Shown one piece after another: positions 46,478-55,923 of a DNA stretch of 64,000 nt. Under the pieces are notes generated by a model. It had not been told where the DNA came from. It saw only the letters and a program-made list of their open reading frames with translations, and searched no databases. The position numbers and the translations under genes are program-made. This DNA comes from JACDHG01 sp963811585 (lineage in GTDB: Bacteria; Actinomycetota; Actinomycetes; Propionibacteriales; Nocardioidaceae): contig CAWERR010000006.1 in the NCBI GenBank assembly GCA_963811585.1, positions 973,539 through 1,037,538 on the forward strand. The letters run 5' to 3'. Position 1 is the first letter of the stretch; each line of letters opens with the position of its first letter.

Positions 46478-48271
46478 ATGACCACGCGCCGTTTCTGTCT
46501 CGTGCTGGTCAAGCCGTCGCACTACGACGACGACGGCTACGTCATCCAGTGGTTCCGCTCGCCGATCCCGTCGAACTCGCTGGCGTGCCTCTACGGCCTG
46601 CGCCAGCGACATGCGCCGAGCGGCAGGTGCTCGGGCGAGGACGTGGCGACTCGACGTCATCGCGATCGACGAGACCAACACGCGCGTTCGACCCGACGCG
46701 CTGGCGCGCAACGATCGAGGCGGCGGACGCCGGCATGGTCATGCTGGTCGGCGTGCAGTCGAACCAGTTTCCGCGCGCGCTCGACCTGGCGCGGCCGCTG
46801 CGCGAAGCGCGGGCATCGCCGTCGGCATCGGCGGCTTCCACGTCTCGGGCACGCTCTCGATGCTCGCCGGCGATCGAGCCGGACGCTGCAGCGAGGCGCA
46901 GGAGCTCGGGCATCTCGTCTTCGCCGGCGAGGCGGAAGGGCCGGCTCGAGCGAGGTGCTGCGCGACGCGATCGCGGGCACGGCTGAAGCCGCTCTACAAT
47001 TTCATGGCCGACCTGCCCGGCATCGAGGGCGCGCCGATCCCGCTCTGCCGGCCGAGCGCGTGCGAGCGCACCGTCGGCGCAACTGACGAGCTTCGACGCC
47101 GGCCGCGGCTGCCCGTTCCAGTGCTCGTTCTGCACCATCATCAACGTGCAGGGGCGGAAGTCGCGCCGCCGCTCGCCCGACGACGTCGAGCAGATCGTGC
47201 GCGCCAACCTCGCGCAGGGCATGCACCGCTTCTTCATCACCGACGACAATTTCGCCCGCAACAAGGACTGGGAGCCGATCTTCGACCGGCTGATCGAGCT
47301 GCGCGAGGTCGAGAAGCTCGAGTTCAGCTTCATCATCCAGGTCGACACGCTCTGCCACAGGCTGCCGAACTTCATCGAGAAGGCGCGCGCGCGCCGGCGT
47401 GCAGCGCGTCTTCATCGGGCTGGAGAACATCAACCCCGACAATCTCGACGGCCGCCAAGAAGCGGCAGAACAAGATCACCGAGTACCGCAAGATGCTGCT
47501 CGCCTGGAAGCAGCGGCGACGTCATCACCTATTGCGGCTACATCCTCGGCTTCCCGAACGACACGCCGGAGCGGATCGTGCGCGACATCGAGGTCGTCAA
47601 GCGCGAGCTGCCGATCGACCTGCTGGAGTTCTTCTTCCTGACCCCGCTGCCCGGCTCGGAGGATCACCAGAAGCTCCATCGCGCCGGGCGTCGCCGATGG
47701 ATCCGGACCTCAACAAATACGACCTCAACCACGCCACGACGGCGCATCCGGTGATGAGCACAGGCCGAGTTCGAGCGCGTCTATGCGGCGGCGTGGGAGC
47801 GCTACTACACGCCCGAGCATGTCGAGACGATCATGCGGCGCGGGGCCGTGTCCGGGCATCAGCACCGCCAACATCCTCTTGCTCGCGGTCTGGTTCATGG
47901 GCGCGCTCAAGATCGAGGGCATCCATCCGCTCGAGGTCGGCTGGATCCGGCGCAAGAACCGGCTGCAGCGGCGCTCGGGGATGCCGATCGAGCCGGCGCT
48001 TCTGTTCTATCCGAAGTACTGGATCGAGCGGACGTGGAAGCTGATGCGCTGGGGCGCGCTCTATCTCCGCTTCGGCGCGCGGATGCTCAAGGTCGAGTGG
48101 GACAAGAACCGGATGTCCTACACCGACAAGGCGATGACCGTCGGCGCCGACGAGGATGAGCTCGAGCTGTTCCAGAGCACCGATGCCAAGGCCTGGATCG
48201 AGCAGGAGAAGCGGCTCGACCGGGCCCGGCACGGCGTCAAGGATAAGACGCCGGCCGAGGCTGCGGAGTAG
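46478..48271 (+). CDS. B12-binding domain radical SAM protein, frameshifted
   Basis: About 590 residues from ATG 46478 (an ATG two codons earlier is possible). A cobalamin-binding-like Rossmann domain (EAADAGMVMLVGVQSNQFPR, GIAVGIGGFHVSGTLSML) is followed by the radical SAM core with CPFQCSFC (the 4Fe-4S cysteines, C-x3-C-x2-C), HRFFITDDNFARNKDWEPIF and IGLENINPDNLDGAKKRQNK. The C-terminal 130 residues are specific (LLLAVWFMGALKIEGIHPLE, RMLKVEWDKNRMSYTDKAMT). About ten shifts occur, but the end from 47,830 is clean. The reaction is unknown. Class B radical SAM enzymes methylate or rearrange unactivated carbons. Confidence 0.85.
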
Positions 48272-48278
48272 CCAGCTC

Positions 48279-49248
48279 TCACCAGGCGTAGTCTTCGGGC
48301 GCGGTCTTGTGGCCGGGGAAGATTTCGTCGAGGCGCTTCAGCGTGGCTTCGTCGAGCTTGAGCTCGACCGCGCGTTCGGCGGCGTCGAGCTGTTCGGCGG
48401 TGCGGGGGCCGATGATCGGGGCGGTTACGGCGGGCTGGTGGAGGAGCCAGGCGAGGGCGACGTCGCCGGGTTCGTGGCCGAGCTCGGCGCAGAGCGTCTC
48501 GTAGGCTTCGATCTGCGGGCGCTGCTTTTCGAAGGCTTCCTTGGAGCGGCCCTCGAGGCGGCGCTGGCCCTCGTTGCCCTTCTTGATGATGCCGCCGAGG
48601 AGGCCGCCGTTGAGCGGGGACCAGGGGATCACGCCGAGGCCGAAGTCGAGGCAGGCGGGGATGACTTCGAGCTCCACGGCGCGGTTGAGGAGGTTGTAGA
48701 TCGACTGCTCGGAGACGAGGCCCATGTAGTTGCGCTCCTTGGCGACGCCCTGGGCCTTGGCGATGTGCCAGCCGGCGAAGTTGGAGCTGCCGGCGTAGAG
48801 GATCTTGCCCTGCTGCACGGCGACGTCCATCGCCTGCCAGATCTCGTCCCACGGCGTTTCGCGGTCGATGTGGTGGAACTGGTAGAGGTCGACATAGTCG
48901 GTCTGGAGGCGCTTCAGCGAGGCATCGAGGGCGCGGCGGATGTTGAGGGCGCTCAGCTTGCCCTCGTTGGGCCAGTCGCCCATCGCGCCATAGAGCTTTG
49001 TGGCGAGCACCGTCTTCTCGCGGCGGCCGCCGCCCTGGGCGAACCACTCGCCGAGCCAGGTTTCGGTGACGCCGGGGCCGGGGCGGCCGTAGCGGTTGGC
49101 GGTGTCGAAGAAGTTGATGCCCTTGGCGTGGGCCGCATCCATGACCGCGAAGGAGCTCGGCCTTATCGGTGGTCCAGCTGAAGTTCATGGTGCCGAGGCA
49201 GAGGCGGCTGACGGAAAGGCCGCTACGGCCCAGATGGGTGTACTGCAT
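48279..49248 (-). CDS. Aldo/keto reductase, one frameshift
   Basis: About 322 residues from ATG 49248 (MQYTHLGRSGLSVSRLCLGT). The catalytic tetrad is visible: Asp and Tyr in NFFDTANRYGRPGPG, Lys in KTVLATKLYG, His in DLYQFHHIDRETPW. The NADPH-binding end is AVTAPIIGPRTAEQLDAAER. One shift near 49,160 separates the first 35 residues. It reduces a carbonyl with NADPH, and the LGR/NFSW opening is typical of the Tas/YajO-like group. It is convergent with the radical SAM gene, seven bases apart. Confidence 0.92.
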
Positions 49249-49372
49249 GAGAATCCCTCGAATTTGCGATGGACTGTGGCCGGCGCGTGCGCGGGCGGAC
49301 AGGGCCTGGAGCAAGGACAGGTAGTCTAGCGGTGCCTGGGGCACACAGGCAAGACCCCGGTTACCTGTGGTG

Positions 49373-49858
49373 TTACGGCGCGGCGGCGCCGGCTTCCGCC
49401 TTGGCGATCCGTTCTTTCGTCAGCAGGTCGAGAAGGTCGATCAGCCGGGCGATATCCTGCTCGCGGAGCAGATCGATCTTCTGGTGCAGGGCGCCGATGT
49501 CGAACTCCGCGCGGAGGTTTACGTCGTAGTCGAGTTGCGCCTTGTGGCGATCAATCACCGCCTGGCGGTTTTGTGCCATCATCAGAATTGGGGCCGTGAA
49601 GGCCGCCTGGAACGACAGGACGAGGTTGAGGAGGATGAAGGGATAGGGGTCCCAGTGGCCGACCCACGCCACGACGTTGAGAACCAGCCATAGCAACAGC
49701 AGCGCGGACTGGATGAGGATGAAGCGCCAGGAGCCGACCATCGCGGCGATCCTGTCGGCGAAATATTCGCCGGGCGTGCGCGGCACCAGGTGAGGTGTCT
49801 TATCGACGAGCGTGAACCGTTCGGGCGCTTCAGAAGCCGGTGAGGACGGGCTGGGCAT
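49373..49858 (-). CDS. DUF1003 membrane protein
   Basis: A 161-residue protein from ATG 49858. Two membrane helices (FILIQSALLLLWLVLNVVAW and YPFILLNLVLSFQAAFTAPI) flank the DUF1003 signature ending LMMAQNRQAVIDRHKAQLDY, followed by a helical tail (LREQDIARLIDLLDLLTKER). Function unknown. The family is common in proteobacteria, often annotated cyclic-nucleotide-binding-like without proof. Confidence 0.88.
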   Translation of the reverse strand: MPSPSSPASEAPERFTLVDKTPHLVPRTPGEYFADRIAAMVGSWRFILIQSALLLLWLVLNVVAWVGHWDPYPFILLNLVLSFQAAFTAPILMMAQNRQAVIDRHKAQLDYDVNLRAEFDIGALHQKIDLLREQDIARLIDLLDLLTKERIAKAEAGAAAP

Positions 49859-49949
49859 CACGATCCGCTCCACAGTGAGGCCGGCGAAACCGGCTCCAGC
49901 GGTGTGTACCCGGGCAGGGGGGCTGGCAAGCGATAGCTCGTCGAAAGAG

Positions 49950-49974
49950 AAAAGGGACCCTGAGGTCCCTTTTC
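49950..49974. terminator. Bidirectional intrinsic terminator
   Basis: AAAAGGGACC, loop CTGA, GGTCCCTTTT forms a 10-bp stem with A/T-rich ends, so it can act in both directions. It lies downstream of the DUF1127 gene on the minus strand. Confidence 0.75.
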
Positions 49975-50060
49975 ATGGCGGCCTGCCGCTTTTCGCGGAT
50001 TTGTCAGGCCGTATGAGCGGAACGCCGCCGAGTCCCTCGGGTTCCGCTCGCTACCGGATC

Positions 50061-50225
50061 TCAGGCGATAAAGGTGCGGTTCGGCCCGACGCGCTTGCCG
50101 AGCTGGTTGACCTCGTGACGGGAGAGGCCGATGTCGCGGAGCATGCGGTCGTCGAGCTCGCGGAGCGAACGCTCGGCGTTCCGGCGGCGCATGCCGAGGA
50201 GGATGGATTCGATGATCGAGGGCAT
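50061..50225 (-). CDS. DUF1127 (YjiS-like) small protein
   Basis: A 54-residue protein, MPSIIESILLGMRRRNAERS, with the DUF1127 core LRELDDRMLRDIGLSRHEV near residues 22-40. These short arginine-rich proteins are abundant in alpha- and gammaproteobacteria. Some are linked to RNA or phosphate regulation, but the role here is unknown. It is below usual gene-length cut-offs yet clearly matches the family, and it is followed by a strong terminator. Confidence 0.9.
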   Translation of the reverse strand: MPSIIESILLGMRRRNAERSLRELDDRMLRDIGLSRHEVNQLGKRVGPNRTFIA

Positions 50226-50370
50226 TTTCTAAGTCCTGTGTCTTGCTGCGGCGACGCGGCCGCATGTGTTTCGTTGGCGCGGCGTATGACGGCCCGGGGC
50301 TGAACGCCCTCTGAACGCGGTTGTCAGCGATGCGCCGGGGCGTATGGTTCGGGAAAGCGGAGGGAATTTC

Positions 50371-51382
50371 ATGCGGGCGGCGCTCAAGACGGCGCATGGG
50401 GTGATGGGACCGGCGGAGGTCGCAATGCCCGTGCCGCGGGGGGATGAACTGCTGGTTCGGGTTGAAGCCGCCGGCATCTGCGGCAGCGACCGGCACATGT
50501 TTCTCGGCGAGTATCCGACGGCGGTGCCGGTGATCCAGGGGCACGAGTTTTCGGGGATCGTGGTGGGCCGCGGGCCGGAGGCAACGCGGGTACCGGTCGG
50601 GGCGCGGGTGACGGGCGATCCCAACATCGCGTGCGGGCAGTGTCCGGGGTGTCTCAGCGGGCGGGTCAACCTCTGCGACAACCTTGAGGCGATCGGGGTG
50701 ACGCGGGACGGCGGGATTTGCGGAGTTCGTGATTGTGCCCGAGGGGCAGGCGTTTGTGCTGCCGGCTGATCTCGATCCGCTGCATGGGTCGTTCTCGGAG
50801 CCGGTCGCGTGCTGCCTGCATGGGATCGACGTGGCGCGGATTCGTCCCGGGCAATCGGTGGCGGTGCTGGGCGGCGGCGTGATCGGGCTGATCATGGTGC
50901 AGCTCGCGAAGCTGGCCGGGGCAGGGACCGTGGTGCTGTCGACGCGGCAGGAGCCACGGCGAAAGCTGGCGCGGGTCTTGGGCGCGGACGAGACCGTCGA
51001 TCCGAGCGCCGGGGACGCGGCGGCAACGATCCGGGAGATCGTGCCGGGCGGGGTGGATGTCGTCCTCGAATGCGCGGGGGTCGCGGAGACTGTGGCGCAG
51101 TCGCCGCGGGTGGTGCGCCGGGGCGGGACGGTCGTGCTGTTCGGGGTGATGCCGAAGGGCGAGGCGGTGCCGATGATGCCGTTCGACTTGCTTACGAACG
51201 AGATCCGGTTCGAGGGCGCTTACCTCAATCCGCATACGCAGGGGCGGGCGGCGGAGCTGATCGCGAGCGGCAGGCTGAAGCTCGATCCGATGATCACGCG
51301 GACGATCGCGATCGAGGAGGTGCCGGGCGTGATCGCGGCGCCGCCGGGGTTCGGCGACGTGAAGGTGATCGCGGTGCCTTAG
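50371..51382 (+). CDS. Zinc-dependent alcohol/polyol dehydrogenase (MDR family), one frameshift
   Basis: About 336 residues from ATG 50371 after GGAGG. Catalytic zinc ligands lie in AAGICGSDRHMFLG and IQGHEFSGIVVG. The structural-zinc lobe is NIACGQCPGCLSGRVNLC with four cysteines. The NAD fold is SVAVLGGGVIGLIMVQLAKL. A shift near 50,720 breaks GGFAEFVIVP. It oxidises a secondary alcohol or polyol (threonine/sorbitol dehydrogenase-like). Its stop overlaps the convergent gene's stop by three bases. Confidence 0.9.
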
Positions 51383-52398
51383 CTCGCAGGTGCAATCGCG
51401 GCGAACCGGCGGCTCAGGACCAGCTGGATCCAGCGGTTGTAGCCGAGGTTGGCGCCCACCGGATGGGGGAACGCAACCGACACTGTCACGACCGGCCCAT
51501 CGACCGCGACGGTGGCCTCGCCCCCGAAAATAGGACTCTCGGCTTCATCGACCTCGTCGAGCAGGGCCTGAATGCCGTTGCCGACGTTCTTGGCGCCGGC
51601 CTGCGCCGCTTCGCCATCGGCGAAGTGGAGCGAGAGGTGGAGATCGGGGCCGCTGCCGCTGGTCACCGTGAACATCGCGAAGCTGTAGCGAGGCAGGTTG
51701 GCGAGCGGCACGTCGACGTCGCCGGGCGAGACTGCGAGGCCGCCGACCGGATAGCCCGAAGCGGCAACCAGTGTGGCATCGGCGCCGGCCGCCGCCCTCA
51801 CGGCATCCAGCATTGCGCGCCAGGGGACACAGGTGGTGCAGGAGTCGGACTCGGCCAGGGCGGCGAGCGCCTGCTGCATGAGCGGCGTGCTGTGGGTGAC
51901 AGCGATGTACTTCCCGGAGAGGGAGAGGCGATAGGCGCGGCCGAGGGCCCCCGAGAAGGGATCCTCGTTCCGGTTGGCGAAGTCTGTTTTGTTGTCGTCG
52001 CCCTTGGACATGACCTCGACGCCCTCGATGATCGAGGACGTGAAGCGCCGGTTGAGGAGAACGCCCGGCGCGAGCGCCGCAAAGGCCGGCTCGCCGTCGA
52101 GGATGTAGATCTGGTCCGGCGGAAAGCCAGCCTCGAAGACCCCGGTGACCTTGCCGAAGTCGACGCCGGCGGTCTTCTCGGGCATGTGCGGCTGGAAGAT
52201 TTCCCCGGCAATCGCGGGGTTCGCCGGCCAGAGGCCGTCGCGCGGATCGAGGGGCCGCTGGGGGGCGACGTAGTTGAAGGCCGGCAGGTCGGATGTCTCG
52301 TCCGCGGTGATGACGGCAAAGTCGCGCCAGAGGCCGTCGAAGGCGATTGCGGGGCCGGCGAATGCCAGCGCGGCAAGGAAAATCGGGAAACGCACCAT
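51379..52398 (-). CDS. Secreted protein of unknown function
   Basis: A 339-residue protein with a signal peptide (MVRFPIFLAALAFAGPAIAF, cleaved after AIA). The mature part begins DGLWRDFAVITADETSDLPA. It contains one CTTC pair (SDSCTTCVPW near residue 190) and a final helical/strand domain ending LVLSRRFAAIAPAS. I do not recognise a family. Codon use and the intact frame show it is real. Confidence 0.7.
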   Translation of the reverse strand: MVRFPIFLAALAFAGPAIAFDGLWRDFAVITADETSDLPAFNYVAPQRPLDPRDGLWPANPAIAGEIFQPHMPEKTAGVDFGKVTGVFEAGFPPDQIYILDGEPAFAALAPGVLLNRRFTSSIIEGVEVMSKGDDNKTDFANRNEDPFSGALGRAYRLSLSGKYIAVTHSTPLMQQALAALAESDSCTTCVPWRAMLDAVRAAAGADATLVAASGYPVGGLAVSPGDVDVPLANLPRYSFAMFTVTSGSGPDLHLSLHFADGEAAQAGAKNVGNGIQALLDEVDEAESPIFGGEATVAVDGPVVTVSVAFPHPVGANLGYNRWIQLVLSRRFAAIAPAS

Positions 52399-52469
52399 AG
52401 TGGCAATTAAGCCATCGCCCCGGCCCGACCGCAAGGCTATGGTGCCGCGCTTTTCGGGGAGAGGGTCCG

Positions 52470-52949
52470 TTGGTGACACTGCCGGAATTTCCGGTGGCGG
52501 GCGGCTGCCAGTGCGGCGCCATCCGCTACACGCTCAATGGACCGCCGCTTGCGGTCTACAACTGCCATTGCAAGGACTGCCAGCGTTTTTCGGGCGGCAC
52601 GCATACGATGTCGATGGTGGTGAACCGCGAGCTGCTGCAAGTGACCGAGGGGCGGTTGAAGCCGCGCGAGAAGGTCGCGGCATCGGGACGGATCGCTGTG
52701 ACGATGCGCTGCGGTGAGTGTGGTGCGCTGATCTGGAATGAGCCGCTGAGCGCGCCGGAGCTTCGCATTCTCAAGCCGGGTACGCTCGACGACATGAGCT
52801 GGGCGGTGCCGGTGGGCAACATCTGGACGGCGAGCCGGGCGCCGTTCGCGGCGATCGACGAGACGCTGATCAATTTCGAGGGCCAGCCGCCGAGCCGGGA
52901 TGTGTTCTATCCGGCGTGGGCGAAGCTGACGGGGGCAGGGGTAGCATGA
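52470..52949 (+). CDS. GFA/CENP-V family zinc protein
   Basis: A 159-residue GFA-family protein. The zinc-binding cysteines are in GGCQCGAIRYTL, YNCHCKDCQRFSG and MRCGECGALIWNE, the pattern of glutathione-dependent formaldehyde-activating-type proteins. It starts at TTG 52470 or the next codon GTG 52473 after GGGGAGAGGG. It shares ATGA with the next gene, so the pair is translationally coupled. Actual activity is uncertain, since many members do not act on formaldehyde. Confidence 0.88.
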   Translation: MVTLPEFPVAGGCQCGAIRYTLNGPPLAVYNCHCKDCQRFSGGTHTMSMVVNRELLQVTEGRLKPREKVAASGRIAVTMRCGECGALIWNEPLSAPELRILKPGTLDDMSWAVPVGNIWTASRAPFAAIDETLINFEGQPPSRDVFYPAWAKLTGAGVA

Positions 52950-53437
52950 GCGAAGAAGCACTGATCGAGGTCTTGCGGCGACAGGAGGCAGAGCTCGCGT
53001 TTGCCTCGTTCGACGAAGCGGCGGCGTTCTCGATCGGGAGCGCCATCCGCGAGCGCGCGTCGCGGGAGTCGCTCAAGATCGTAGTCGCGATCCGGCTTTG
53101 GAACCGGCTGCTGTTCTATGCCGCGCTGCCGGGATCGAGCGGCGACAACTGGACGTGGGCGCAGCGCAAGTCGAACGTCGTCGAACGCTGGGGCAAGGCG
53201 TCGTACCGGGCGCTGGTCGAGAACAAGCGCAACCGGACCTATCCATGGAACGACGACGCCGATCCGAAGCTCTATGCGCTCCACGGCGGGGCCTTTCCGA
53301 TCGTCATCAAGGGAACGGGGCCGATCGGGTCGATTACCGTGTCGGGGTTGCCGGAGGCCGACGACCACAGCGTCGTTGTCGAGGCCGTCTGCGATTACCT
53401 CAAGGCCGACAAGGCGCGGTTTGCACTGCCGGCGTAG
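52946..53437 (+). CDS. UPF0303/HbpS-like heme-binding domain protein
   Basis: A 163-residue protein: LIEVLRRQEAELAFASFDEA, IVVAIRLWNRLLFYAALPGS, WAQRKSNVVERWGKASYRAL, then GGAFPIVIKGTGPIGSITVS. This is the GlcG/HbpS-like fold of the UPF0303 family, whose members bind heme or small ligands. ATG 52946 overlaps the GFA-protein stop. A role next to a GFA protein is not established. Confidence 0.85.
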   Translation: MSEEALIEVLRRQEAELAFASFDEAAAFSIGSAIRERASRESLKIVVAIRLWNRLLFYAALPGSSGDNWTWAQRKSNVVERWGKASYRALVENKRNRTYPWNDDADPKLYALHGGAFPIVIKGTGPIGSITVSGLPEADDHSVVVEAVCDYLKADKARFALPA

Positions 53438-53579
53438 GCGGGCCGGCCGTTTCTTGCAGTTATAGCGGCCGTTTCTTCCAACACCTGCATCCGTGGATGC
53501 GCGTAGTCACGCAGTTACAGGCGCTTGACTTGCCACCGCAATTCCACGACTCCTCTGAGCGCGCGCGGAAGAGGCCATT

Positions 53580-54473
53580 ATGGAACTGCAGTACCTGCTG
53601 CTCGATGTGTTCACCACCGAGCGACTGAAGGGCAATCAGCTTGCCGTGGTGTGCAACGGCGATGGTCTGCTCGATAACGAGATGCTGGCGATCGCCTCGG
53701 AGTTCAATCTCTCCGAGACGGTATTCCTGACCAAGGCGGCGGGCGATCGCAACACGTCCTGCGTGCGCATTTTCACCCCCAAGGTGGAGCTGCCTTTCGC
53801 AGGTCATCCGACGCTCGGCGCATCGATCGTCCTCGGACTCGATCGCGACGTGCCGGTGGTCCGGCTCGAAGCGAGGGTGGGAGTCATTACCGCTCTCGTC
53901 GAGCGAACCGGAAAGCATTCTGGTAAGGCGCGCTTCACACTGCCGCGGCTGCCCGACGAGGCCGGCAACGCGCCCGACCTTGGGGCCGTGGCGATGGCGC
54001 TGGGTATCCTTCCCGAGGATATCGGCTGCGGTCTTTACAAGCCGGCGGTGATGACGGCCGGCAACCTTTTCTACCTGATACCGGTGCGCAGCGCGAAGGT
54101 TCTGGCCAACCTGAAACTCGAACGGCGCGGCTGGTCGGAGGTCTTTCCACTCGAGCGGCACGCGGTCTACGTCTTCACCGAGACGCCGGAGGAAGACGGT
54201 ATCGATTTCGCGGCGCGGATGTTCGCGCCGGGCATGGTCGGGGGCGAGGATGCGGGGACCGGATCGGCCGCGGCGGCGCTGATCGGGCTCATCGCCCGGA
54301 ACGCGCCGTTTGCCGACGGGCAGGGCGAGTACATCCTGCGTCAGGGCGACGAGATGGGGCGCCCGTGCCGCATCTCGCTCCAGGTGCGCAAGGATGCAGA
54401 CATCCTCACCCATGCCGGGATCGGTGGCGACGCCATCATCATCGGCGAGGGCAAGATAAGGTTCAACGAGTGA
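53580..54473 (+). CDS. PhzF-family isomerase/epimerase
   Basis: A 297-residue PhzF-fold protein of two similar halves. GNQLAVVCNGDG, the catalytic Glu in EFNLSETVFLTKA, RIFTPKVELPFAGHPTLGAS and the second-half GGEDAGTGSAAAALIGLIA are all family signatures. Members isomerise phenazine precursors or other small acids. No phenazine genes are present, so the substrate is unknown. The stop overlaps the next gene's GTG (GTGA). Confidence 0.93.
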   Translation: MELQYLLLDVFTTERLKGNQLAVVCNGDGLLDNEMLAIASEFNLSETVFLTKAAGDRNTSCVRIFTPKVELPFAGHPTLGASIVLGLDRDVPVVRLEARVGVITALVERTGKHSGKARFTLPRLPDEAGNAPDLGAVAMALGILPEDIGCGLYKPAVMTAGNLFYLIPVRSAKVLANLKLERRGWSEVFPLERHAVYVFTETPEEDGIDFAARMFAPGMVGGEDAGTGSAAAALIGLIARNAPFADGQGEYILRQGDEMGRPCRISLQVRKDADILTHAGIGGDAIIIGEGKIRFNE

Positions 54474-54814
54474 CGATGACGCTGAACACGTGGCGGAACC
54501 GGCCGGGGCGTGATCTGCTGATCACGCTCGCCGTCCTCTACGTGATGCTCGCCGCCTATGCCTTCTACGTCTCGGCCGATGTGACGGGCAGCCTGACCGC
54601 GCCGTTCCTGGTTGGGATGACATTGCCGATGGGCCTTGCCCATGCGGTGCTCACGATGAATGGCCTCTTGACCGTCGCGGGGCTGATCATCCCAGTTGCG
54701 CTGCTTGTCGTTCTTATCGTGCGGATGCCGGGATATGTCCGCGTGCCGCTGCTGGTCGGGCTGGTGCTCCTTGCCGTCTATGTGACGGTGGAGATGGGGA
54801 TCTACGTCAGCTAG
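54470..54814 (+). CDS. Small four-helix membrane protein
   Basis: A 114-residue protein from GTG 54470 (ATG 54476 is possible), overlapping phzF by four bases. Helices include LLITLAVLYVMLAAYAFYVS, LLTVAGLIIPVALLVVLIVR and VPLLVGLVLLAVYVTVEMGI. No recognised family. Coupling to the PhzF gene suggests joint expression only. Confidence 0.65.
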   Translation: MTMTLNTWRNRPGRDLLITLAVLYVMLAAYAFYVSADVTGSLTAPFLVGMTLPMGLAHAVLTMNGLLTVAGLIIPVALLVVLIVRMPGYVRVPLLVGLVLLAVYVTVEMGIYVS

Positions 54815-54837
54815 CGGGCTGCGGTGCCGTCCCTTTT

Positions 54838-54855
54838 ACCGATCGGCCGATCGGT
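54838..54855. promoter_or_regulatory. 18-bp perfect palindrome upstream of membrane protein gene
   Basis: ACCGATCGGCCGATCGGT reads the same on both strands and contains a tandem CCGATCGG unit. It lies 38 bases before GTG 54893, in promoter position. It looks like an operator for a dimeric or tetrameric repressor of TetR type, but no regulator gene is adjacent. Confidence 0.5.
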
Positions 54856-54892
54856 GCTAGGTTGATTGTCCAATCGCGTTAGGGGAACGACG

Positions 54893-55321
54893 GTGGACAT
54901 TCTCAACTCTCTGTTGCTCTGGATACATCTCGTGGCGCTGGCCGCGGGAGGCGTCGCGACGTTCGGGATCCCGGTGGTAGGCAGCAAAATGGCGACGGCG
55001 ACGCCGGAGACGCGGCCTTTGCTGTTCTCGATCGTCATGGGCATGTCGAAGATCGGGCGGGCCGGCCTCGGGACGCTGATCGTCACCGGGGTCTTGCTGT
55101 TCTGGCTCAAGTGGAGCTTTACGGCGCCCGATATCACCTGGTTCGGCATCAAGATGGCGCTGGTTGTTGTCCTGCTCGGGCTGGTCATCTTCGCGGGAAT
55201 CAACGCGAGCAAGGCGCAGGCCGGCGATCGCGCGGCGGCGATGCGGCAGCCGCAGATCGGGATGGCGTCGATGGCGGTGTTTCTACTGATCGTGCTGTCG
55301 GCGGTTTTCACCTTCGGCTGA
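54893..55321 (+). CDS. Four-helix membrane protein (DUF2269/CopD-like)
   Basis: A 142-residue protein from GTG 54893 after AGGGGA. Helices: LLLWIHLVALAAGGVATFGI, GLGTLIVTGVLLFWLKW, FGIKMALVVVLLGLVIFAGI and MASMAVFLLIVLSAVFTFG. The first helix with a central His (LWIHLVAL) and the Lys-Met in the third resemble small heme- or copper-associated four-helix proteins, a weak assignment. Confidence 0.65.
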   Translation: MDILNSLLLWIHLVALAAGGVATFGIPVVGSKMATATPETRPLLFSIVMGMSKIGRAGLGTLIVTGVLLFWLKWSFTAPDITWFGIKMALVVVLLGLVIFAGINASKAQAGDRAAAMRQPQIGMASMAVFLLIVLSAVFTFG

Positions 55322-55332
55322 GGGCGGCGGAG

Positions 55333-55755
55333 ATGAGGCTACACCTCGCGCTGGCGGTCGTGGCTCTGGCGATGCCGAGCGCCGCGCTCGCGTGCACGCC
55401 CAATCCCGATCCGGATCTTCGGCCCTGGGGGGAGCGGGTCGCGGGCTCGTCGCCGATGTTCGTCGGGACGGTGACCGAGATCAGGGGCGGCGGGTACGTC
55501 TGGACGGTGGCCCCCACGTGCGAGACGCGGGGCGCGAACAAGGAGTGCGAGGCCTTCCACTACGGCATCGGCGAGGTGGTCTTCGCCGTGGAACTGCCGA
55601 TCGCCGGGGAACTTGGCAAGACCTTCGTTGTCGAGCAGGGGCATGGCAGCGACTGCATGGTGGAGTTCGGGCTCGGCCAGCGCTGGCTATTTGCGGGCAA
55701 TTTCAACGAGTCGCCGTCGATGTACCTCAACATGGCGCGCGAAGGGTTGAATTAG
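55333..55755 (+). CDS. Secreted cysteine-containing protein, unknown
   Basis: A 140-residue protein with a signal peptide (MRLHLALAVVALAMPSAALA) directly followed by CTPNPDPDLRPWGERVAGSS. The Cys right after AALA could be lipidated. The pattern C-x-P...MFVGTVTEI with later cysteines (PTCETRGANKECEAFHYGIG, GSDCMVEFGLGQRW) suggests a small NTR/TIMP-like beta-barrel, an uncertain idea. It starts 11 bases after the preceding gene. Confidence 0.6.
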   Translation: MRLHLALAVVALAMPSAALACTPNPDPDLRPWGERVAGSSPMFVGTVTEIRGGGYVWTVAPTCETRGANKECEAFHYGIGEVVFAVELPIAGELGKTFVVEQGHGSDCMVEFGLGQRWLFAGNFNESPSMYLNMAREGLN

Positions 55756-55797
55756 CGGCGACTTTCCGGCATCTTGGCCGGAGTGCACGTCGCACGG

Positions 55798-55923
55798 ATG
55801 AGTTTCATGCAGCGCAGCCGCGCCATCGCCGCTACCGCCCAACGCGCCCTCATGGGCCGCGTTGTGCTGGTTACCGGCCTGCTGCTGCTTCCGGCGCTGC
55901 TTCTCCTTCTTATCAGCCCCTGA
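55798..55923 (+). CDS. Leucine-rich leader peptide upstream of leuA
   Basis: A 41-residue peptide (MSFMQRSRAIAATAQRALMG, then RVVLVTGLLLLPALLLLLIS and P). It carries runs of four and five consecutive leucine codons shortly before its TGA and lies 111 bases upstream of leuA in the same direction. This is the arrangement of a leucine attenuator: scarce Leu-tRNA stalls the ribosome and changes RNA folding. The alternative is an ordinary single-helix membrane peptide. The Leu runs plus position make the leader reading more likely. GTG 55783 is an alternative start. Confidence 0.7.
   Translation: MSFMQRSRAIAATAQRALMGRVVLVTGLLLLPALLLLLISP

Noticed and set aside
45248..48271. Programmed frameshifting or recoding in ilvC and the radical SAM gene
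   Set aside because: Shifts occur many times per gene at unrelated sequences and in unrelated housekeeping genes, without slippery sites or shared structures.
53438..53579. Possible insertion element footprint from the repeated GGCCGTTTCTT
   Set aside because: The repeat is only 11 bases, occurs twice within 25 bases, and has no inverted ends or coding content.
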